The notes under the pieces were generated by a model. It had not been told where the DNA came from, searched no databases, and worked only from the letters and a program-made list of their open reading frames with translations. The translations under genes and the position numbers were made by a program. A stretch of 64,000 nucleotides of DNA from Planctomycetaceae bacterium (GTDB lineage: Bacteria > Planctomycetota > Planctomycetia > Planctomycetales > Planctomycetaceae): assembly GCA_021732845.1 (NCBI GenBank), contig JAKFUF010000132.1:18363-82362 (forward strand), in the 5' to 3' direction. Below are positions 58,732 through 64,000 of this stretch, one piece after another; within the stretch, counting starts at the first letter, position 1, and each line of letters starts with the position of its first letter.

Positions 58732-61482
58732 TTACCCCGTGGTCCGCATCCCCGCGGCGATTCCCTGAACCGTCAAACGCAGGAGGTCACGCAGGCTTTC
58801 GAATTCGGGGCCGGATTCCTGCGACATGGCCCGCTTCCGTTGCAGAAGTTCAATCTGAATCAAGTTCAACGGGTCGATGTAGGGGTTGCGGACCTCGATG
58901 GAACTTGCGAGCCACGGTGTGGCGGACAGCAGCTCCGATTCCCCCATCAGGTCGTTGAGCAACAAGCGCGTGCGGTCGCGTTCTCCGGCGATCATGGACC
59001 ACAGTTTTTGTCGGACGGATTCGTCACCGGCCAGTTCGGAGTAGCGGCGGGCGATGCGCATGTCGGCTTTGGCGAGGGCCAGCGCAGCGTTGTCGATGGT
59101 GGCCTGGAAGAAGGTCCATTCGCGATACATCGTCTGCAGCGCGGAGAATTCCTCCTGGCTGCTGTCGCGGAGTTCCCCCAGCGCGGTGCCCAAGCCATAC
59201 CAGGCGGGGATCAGGCAGCGGTTTTGTGTCCACGAGAAGACCCAGGGGATGGCCCGCAGGTCGGTGAGTGTGCGTTCGCCATGGCGGCGGGCGGGTCGCG
59301 AACCGATCGGCAAGTTTTCAATGACTTCGATCGGCGTGGCTTCAGCAAAGAACGTGATAAACCCAGGGAAATCGACGAGTTCGCGATAGGCCTTGAGCGA
59401 CCTTCGCGACAGAATCTCCATCAGCTTGGACCACGCCGGAGGCGTCTCGCGCGCAGGAACCGCACTGCCCACCAGCGTCGCCCAGGTCACCTGCTCGAGG
59501 TGCCGGTAGGCAATTTGGACATCGTCATAACGCTCGGCCAGAACTTCGCCCTGCTCGGTCAGCCGCAGCGTGCCATCCAGGGCTTCAGGCGGCAGCGACA
59601 GAATGCCCCGCGCGGCCGGACCGCCACCGCGGCCGAGTGACCCGCCACGGCCATGGAAAAAGGTCAATTTGACGCCCCGCTCCGCGGCAACGCCGTGCAG
59701 GGACTGCTGAGCCATGAACAGCCCCCAGCAGGCGGCCAGATAGCCGCCGTCCTTGGTGCTGTCCGAATAGCCGACCATCACGATCTGCCGGTTGCCCTGC
59801 TGATCGAGGTAATCGCGGTAGACGGGATGATCGAGAATCGCCGCCAGTGTCAGCGGCGACCGTTGAAGATCGTCAATTTTTTCGAACAGGGGAATGATCC
59901 GCAGCGCGGTCGCCGACACCGGGCCGACCACCTGGGGATCGTTGGTCGCCAGTGCCCATTTCCAGAGCCACAGGACCGACAAGACATCGCTGGGAAAACG
60001 CGTCAGGCTGATGACATGGCCACCAATGACATCGGGACCGAACGCCGCGAACGCCCGCCGCAGCACGCGGAAGAGTTCCAAGGTCTCCTGGGACAGCGGT
60101 GAGAGACTGGACAGATCGGGAATGACGGGCTGCCCGATGGATTCCGTGAGCCACGCCTGGCGTTGGTCTTCGGGAAGCTCTTCAAATTTCTCTGTCTTGC
60201 CGAGTTTGGCAAAAATTTCGGTGAAGACCTGCTCGTGCCGCCGCGAGTCCTGACGAATGTCGAGCCGGGTTAGATGCAGACCGAACACCCGGGCCAGATC
60301 GAGCCACTTTTGAACTTCAACTTCGAGGAGCAACTGCCCGTGATGATGGTGCAAACTGGAGCACATCTGCCGCAGGTCGGCAACGAATTCCTCGCCGTCG
60401 CGATACGCGCCGGCAGGAGTTGTGTCGAAAGTGACCAACAGCGATTGGTCCAGCCGCCAGCGAATCATCGTCAGCCAGCGGCGATAGATTTCGCCGGGCG
60501 AGACAGCCTCCAGAATGGAACCGAGCACTGGCCAGCGGCCCACGGCCGCTGACAGTCCTTGCGTCAGCGTCTCGTCGGCGTCGATCTCACGCACCGAAAT
60601 GCTGAGGAAATCGTACATCTGCCGCGCCTGGGCAAGATGCTGTTCAATCGCCGAGCGCCGCAGAAAGGTGAGCGTCTTGGCCGTGACCTCGGCGGTGACG
60701 TTCGGGTTGCCGTCGCGGTCGCCACCCATCCACGAGCCGAACCGCAAAAACACCGGCAGTTCAAACTCGTGGCTCGGATAAGCGGCGTGCAGCGCGGCAC
60801 GCAGGGCCGCATTGATCTGTGGGACAACTTCCCACAGCCGGGGAGAAATCGACAGTCCGCGCTCGACTTCCTGCAGCACGGTGGGCCGCGTGGGCCGCAC
60901 AAATTCAGTCTGCCACAGAATCGAAAGCTCGGTCTGCAGCCGATCGGTCAGCCTGAGCCGTTCACGGGGCAGCAGATCCGCGCGGTCGAGTTCCTGCAGA
61001 CAATGCCGCATCCGCCGGAGTTTGGCGCGGATCGCGCGGCGTTTGGCTTCGCTGGGATGTGCGGTGAACACCAGCTCAATTTGCAACTGGTTGAGGGCAA
61101 ACTGCACCTGGTTCGCGGTGAAACCCTCGCGCTTGAGCTGGCTGATCGCCGCGCCGATCGACTCGCTGATCGGTTCGGGAGCCTTGTCCGCTTCACGCTG
61201 TCGGAGAACCCGCACCCTGTGCCGGTCTTCGGCCATGTTCGACATGTCGAGAAAGACACTGAAGGCCCGCGCCACGACGCGGGTTTCAGCCTCGGTGAGG
61301 CCGACAATTTTTTTGGCGAGTTCCGCCTCGGCCCCCGAGGTTCCGGCGCGCCGAGCCCGGGCGAGTTGGCGAACTTCTTCGACGAGCACCAAGGCGGAAG
61401 AACCGGCCTGCTCCGTGATGACCGAACCGAGCAAATCACCGAGCATCCGCACGTCGCGGCGGAGTAAATCGTTGCTGACCAT
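58732..61482 (-). CDS. ppc: Phosphoenolpyruvate carboxylase
   Basis: A ~916-aa cytoplasmic anaplerotic enzyme making oxaloacetate from PEP and bicarbonate. Hallmarks: [20 protein letters not shown] (catalytic His142), [39 protein letters not shown], the [15 protein letters not shown] loop, and the C-terminal [11 protein letters not shown]. The enzyme normally ends ..GMRNTG, where the Asn (N881 in E. coli) helps bind the inhibitor aspartate; here it is Thr (ACC codon). ATG 61482 gives a family-typical length; the open frame extends to 61731 without plausible protein sequence. Confidence 0.94.
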   Translation of the reverse strand: MVSNDLLRRDVRMLGDLLGSVITEQAGSSALVLVEEVRQLARARRAGTSGAEAELAKKIVGLTEAETRVVARAFSVFLDMSNMAEDRHRVRVLRQREADKAPEPISESIGAAISQLKREGFTANQVQFALNQLQIELVFTAHPSEAKRRAIRAKLRRMRHCLQELDRADLLPRERLRLTDRLQTELSILWQTEFVRPTRPTVLQEVERGLSISPRLWEVVPQINAALRAALHAAYPSHEFELPVFLRFGSWMGGDRDGNPNVTAEVTAKTLTFLRRSAIEQHLAQARQMYDFLSISVREIDADETLTQGLSAAVGRWPVLGSILEAVSPGEIYRRWLTMIRWRLDQSLLVTFDTTPAGAYRDGEEFVADLRQMCSSLHHHHGQLLLEVEVQKWLDLARVFGLHLTRLDIRQDSRRHEQVFTEIFAKLGKTEKFEELPEDQRQAWLTESIGQPVIPDLSSLSPLSQETLELFRVLRRAFAAFGPDVIGGHVISLTRFPSDVLSVLWLWKWALATNDPQVVGPVSATALRIIPLFEKIDDLQRSPLTLAAILDHPVYRDYLDQQGNRQIVMVGYSDSTKDGGYLAACWGLFMAQQSLHGVAAERGVKLTFFHGRGGSLGRGGGPAARGILSLPPEALDGTLRLTEQGEVLAERYDDVQIAYRHLEQVTWATLVGSAVPARETPPAWSKLMEILSRRSLKAYRELVDFPGFITFFAEATPIEVIENLPIGSRPARRHGERTLTDLRAIPWVFSWTQNRCLIPAWYGLGTALGELRDSSQEEFSALQTMYREWTFFQATIDNAALALAKADMRIARRYSELAGDESVRQKLWSMIAGERDRTRLLLNDLMGESELLSATPWLASSIEVRNPYIDPLNLIQIELLQRKRAMSQESGPEFESLRDLLRLTVQGIAAGMRTTG

Positions 61483-61766
61483 GAGCGCCTGGGGAGAGCG
61501 AGAACCGACAGGCAGAGAGCCGCGAGGACTACCCGCACCGGACGAACCAAACACCCCAATGGTAGCAAAAACCGCGCCCTGTCGCAGGGCCGCCCATGGC
61601 TTAAGGCATTGCAAGATTTCGCGACCGTTGTCGCGAAGCCGTTTGGCAGGTGTCGCACCGAATATGCCGACGGTATTCCCGACTCGTGCAAAGCCTTCAT
61701 CAGGCCAAAAACGAGATCGGCACGTGTTCAAACCGAGCCTGTCAAACAGGCATCCAGTGCCTGCAA

Positions 61767-63287
61767 TTAAGGCGTTGGCGACTCCACATCAATGATCCTC
61801 GCTGACGGCCGTGCCAGATCGATCAGGACGGGATCCGGAGTCTCAGCCACGCGGGTGTTGCCTGCCGCGTCCCGACCTTCGATCCGGACGAACAACCGAT
61901 GGGGGACACCCGCGCCGACGGTCCAGACGTAGCGTCCGGTGTTTTCGATCCACCCACTGATTGGCTGCCACGGTCCCTGCGGCGAAGACGAGTACGAGAT
62001 GCAGACCGGTTTCTCGGCAGGGGCCAGATTGTCCTCATACCGCCACTGAATCAAAATCTTGTTGAGCGACCGGCCACGGCCCTGTTCCAGCGGCAGCAGT
62101 TCGAGGCGTGGCGGCGTCTGGTCCACGATCACCACAATCGCCGGTTTGTCACCCGGCTGAGGAGGATCGGACGAGAGTCCCACACCACTCTTGGCACCGA
62201 CCGCAAAGCCGTAACGGCCTTCCTTGTCGATCTGGACGTTGAAAGGGCTGTTGGTGTCGTCATCGGTTCCATACAGATACCACGCCCGGCCATCGTCTGG
62301 GGTGACATACAGTTCGACGCTGCTGACGCCGGAAGGCCCCACATCCTGAAGCTTGTAGCCAATCTGAAACCGTCGTGTATTGACGATTCGCACACTGCGG
62401 TTGGGACGTGGCTCATCCGGTTCCGGACGGTGAGACGTGAAACTGCCCGATCCCGGATCGACTTCCTCCTCACGTGCATTCGGCGACATGCCTGGCCCCG
62501 CCAGTGCCGGAGCGGATTGAGCAACGTCGTTTCGTGTCGAAGCCTGAATCGTCATGGGTGCCTTGGGAGTGACCGCAGTCGAGACGGAATTCTCTTCGTT
62601 GGCATTGGCGATCGGCTCCCGGGTGTCGAGCCGCGGTCCCCGTCCGCCGGCGGCAATCACCGCCCGGGATTCGTCGCGGGCGGAGTTCTTGGCCAGATCC
62701 GAGATGCTGGCCTGAACCGAGACCGTGCCGCCGTTGGGAACAGACCATTCCGTCTGGCCCAAGGCGCTTGGCACCACCCCCACGTTTTGCCAACCCTGCA
62801 CGCCGGGCTGCTGGTATTCGAGACGCAACTGCGTCAAATCGAGATTGTCATCCTTGGCTTCCCACCGCAACTGCACCCGGCCCGGCGCTGTTTGCCGCAG
62901 ATCCAGGCGAAAGGCAGGAACCTGCGTATCAACAACAACCTTCAACTCCGGGTCGTTGACGTTTGTTTCGGGAAGGAGCCGGCCGCGACCGTCCAAAGTT
63001 CGCACCAGAAACCAATATTCGCCGTCTTCTGGTGCCTGAAAATTGAACTTGCCGGCGTCGGGAGCCACTGATTGAGCCCGATCCCAATGCCCGCCGCGGT
63101 CGTGGGACATGTACAACAGGACTTCACGAGCCCCCAAAGCCTGCAAGTCCGCCGCTTTGAACTTAAAGGGGATGCGGAACCTGGGCTTGTTGGTATAGAC
63201 CGGTGCCCGATCCTGCGCAGCGTCGACCGTTCCAGCCAGAACGGCCACCGCCAAAATCGCCACGATCGTCAGTCGCGCCCGGTACAT
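61767..63287 (-). CDS. Secreted beta-rich protein of unknown function (506 aa)
   Basis: A 506-aa protein with signal peptide LTIVAILAVAVLAGTVDA. It contains at least four related beta-sandwich segments: LYMSHDRGGHWDRAQSVAPD..YWFLVRTLDGRGR, LRWEAKDDNLDLTQLRLEYQ, VELYVTPDDGRAWYLYGTDD..GRYGFAVGAKSG, and IQWRYEDNLAPAEKPVCISY..PHRLFVRIEGRDAAG. These resemble FN3/Ig-like folds with conserved W-x-x-D and R-D-x-A-G-N lines, common in planctomycete periplasmic proteins. A Pro/Glu/Ser-rich linker lies at ~240-295. No catalytic motif. It is the last complete gene; ppc lies 285 bp downstream. Confidence 0.75.
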   Translation of the reverse strand: MYRARLTIVAILAVAVLAGTVDAAQDRAPVYTNKPRFRIPFKFKAADLQALGAREVLLYMSHDRGGHWDRAQSVAPDAGKFNFQAPEDGEYWFLVRTLDGRGRLLPETNVNDPELKVVVDTQVPAFRLDLRQTAPGRVQLRWEAKDDNLDLTQLRLEYQQPGVQGWQNVGVVPSALGQTEWSVPNGGTVSVQASISDLAKNSARDESRAVIAAGGRGPRLDTREPIANANEENSVSTAVTPKAPMTIQASTRNDVAQSAPALAGPGMSPNAREEEVDPGSGSFTSHRPEPDEPRPNRSVRIVNTRRFQIGYKLQDVGPSGVSSVELYVTPDDGRAWYLYGTDDDTNSPFNVQIDKEGRYGFAVGAKSGVGLSSDPPQPGDKPAIVVIVDQTPPRLELLPLEQGRGRSLNKILIQWRYEDNLAPAEKPVCISYSSSPQGPWQPISGWIENTGRYVWTVGAGVPHRLFVRIEGRDAAGNTRVAETPDPVLIDLARPSARIIDVESPTP

Positions 63288-63558
63288 ACGGATCCTCGCT
63301 CGACATGCCTACGATGCCTCATCTCTGATCATCGGACGAGGAAACCGTACAACTTGAAGCGAATGTTCCGTGCGGGCCGATTTTGGGGAATTTGACGAGC
63401 GGCATTGATCCCCGGCGTCAATCGGCTCTTAGGATTGCGGCAATAATATTACCCCGGCACGAAAGAAACGCACGACTGAATCAACTTGGGAACCATCAAG
63501 CTTCGTCGAGGGGCGTGTGGCTCGTGGTGCGACTTTTCGTGTGAGGACGACTCCGACG
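63288..63558. other. Intergenic region, nothing recognised
   Basis: No gene. A TAATATTATTGCCGCAATCCT-type motif (inverse strand, 63431-63451) resembles motifs at 14720, 16121 and 16305. Confidence 0.45.
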
Positions 63559-63643
63559 ACAGGCTGTTTTCGTAGCGTTGGCTTGAGCCGACACGGCCAT
63601 GACGAGCCGGCAACTTGGTTGTGGACTGAAGTCCACACTACGG
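63559..63643. repeat. Dispersed repeat, complete copy
   Basis: Begins ACAGGCTGTTTTCGTAGCGT, contains the arms GGCTTGAGCCGACACGGCC and ends in the palindrome TTGTGGACTGAAGTCCACA followed by CTACGG. The second copy starts at 63742. Confidence 0.75.
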
Positions 63644-63741
63644 GTGCGGACAGGCGGCGCTTCGCCGGAACCGACCCCTGATCCACCGGCGGGAAGGCGC
63701 AGCCGACGTTCGAACTGGCAGTCAGAGACAGGGGGCGCGAG

Positions 63742-63816
63742 ACAGGCTGTTTTCGTGGCGTCGGCTCGAGCCGACACGGCCATGACGAGCCGGCAACTTG
63801 GTTGTGGACTGAAGTC
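63742..63816. repeat. Dispersed repeat, copy interrupted at its 3' end
   Basis: Matches 63559-63633 except for a few bases, then stops abruptly after GACTGAAGTC: the expected CACACTACGG is replaced by GAATGGCACTTAATCG. Confidence 0.7.
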
Positions 63817-64000
63817 GAATGGCACTTAATCGAAAGGAAGTACTCAGGGGGAAATGACATAGGCAAAACGCGGCCTCTCGCGCACATTGGGGAAGTTCTC
63901 ACACAACCCTAAAGGCACGGAGGCCGCGGGCATGGATCCTCAATATTCTCTTCAGTTCAGTCAACACTGGAAGTTTTTCCGATCGCAGGCGCTCCAGACC
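63817..64000 (+). mobile_element. Possible left end of an insertion element (cut by window edge)
   Basis: Sequence foreign to the repeat begins exactly where copy two of the repeat is broken. A reading frame starts ~115 bp further on, a normal distance for a transposase gene in an IS. No terminal inverted repeat or target duplication can be checked because the other end is outside the window. Confidence 0.35.
63932..64000 (+). CDS. Start of a gene cut by the right edge (possible transposase)
   Basis: ATG 63932 with GGAGG 8 nt upstream opens a frame that continues to the window end. Only 23 residues are visible (MDPQYSLQFSQHWKFF, then RSQALQT). They do not identify a family. The position just inside a putative insertion point suggests a transposase, but this is unproven. 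Confidence 0.45.
   Translation, partial: MDPQYSLQFSQHWKFFRSQALQT

Noticed and set aside
1..64000. tRNA and rRNA genes
   Set aside because: No T-loop/anticodon pattern or rRNA core sequence was found by eye; GTTCGAA-like strings lie within coding sequence.

Overview
The window comes from a GC-rich bacterium of the phylum Planctomycetota; family and genus cannot be fixed from this stretch. The evidence is a set of protein families largely specific to the PVC group: a 'Pirellula/Verrucomicrobium' heme-binding membrane dehydrogenase (3208-6720), a DUF1549/DUF1553 cytochrome protein (7145-10060), N-terminal LEDR-motif secreted proteins (25712-26895), a truncated planctomycete Ser/Thr-kinase N-terminus, and an excisionase-HTH/receiver fusion. 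Typical housekeeping genes are miaB, efp, dapB and ppc.

Layout. 1-10 kb: secreted and surface proteins (proline/glutamine-rich protein cut by the left edge, sialidase, heme dehydrogenase, PSD1-type cytochrome protein). 10-19 kb: porin, a coupled CDP-alcohol phosphatidyltransferase/polyprenol-kinase-like pair, glutaminyl cyclase, glutaryl-CoA-dehydrogenase-like enzyme, orphan Tat-lipoprotein sugar-binding protein and esterase, separated by REP-like palindromes. 18.8-26.9 kb: a membrane glycosyltransferase, a TolC-type channel, a PqqD-M50-HlyD fusion exporter and two small LEDR-motif peptides; this looks like a dedicated peptide export locus. 27-29.8 kb: a ParB-like protein, a chimeric pseudogene (kinase N-terminus joined to a WYL regulator) and a lipoprotein.

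29.98-37.66 kb is the most striking part: eight attC-like recombination sites in one orientation, separating seven minus-strand genes and one apparently non-coding cassette. This is an integron gene-cassette array with no integrase in the window (a CALIN-type cluster). Two cassettes are unusually large and encode secreted glycoside-hydrolase-like proteins.

38-47.3 kb (mostly minus strand): transglutaminase-like protein, miaB, a small membrane protein, efp, and an operon of a PadR regulator with two intact and one internally deleted HAAS-type membrane protein. The PadR promoter has a palindrome in its -35/-10 spacer. 47.4-64 kb: dapB overlapping a metal ABC permease with a DtxR-like tail, the HTH-receiver regulator, an MFS transporter, an SGNH hydrolase, a PQQ-propeller protein with EF-hands, an S9 peptidase, ppc, and a secreted repeat protein. 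At the right edge a REP-like repeat is interrupted by what may be the start of an insertion element.

No rRNA, tRNA or CRISPR array was seen. Coordinates of start codons are my choices, based on visible Shine-Dalgarno sequences where possible.
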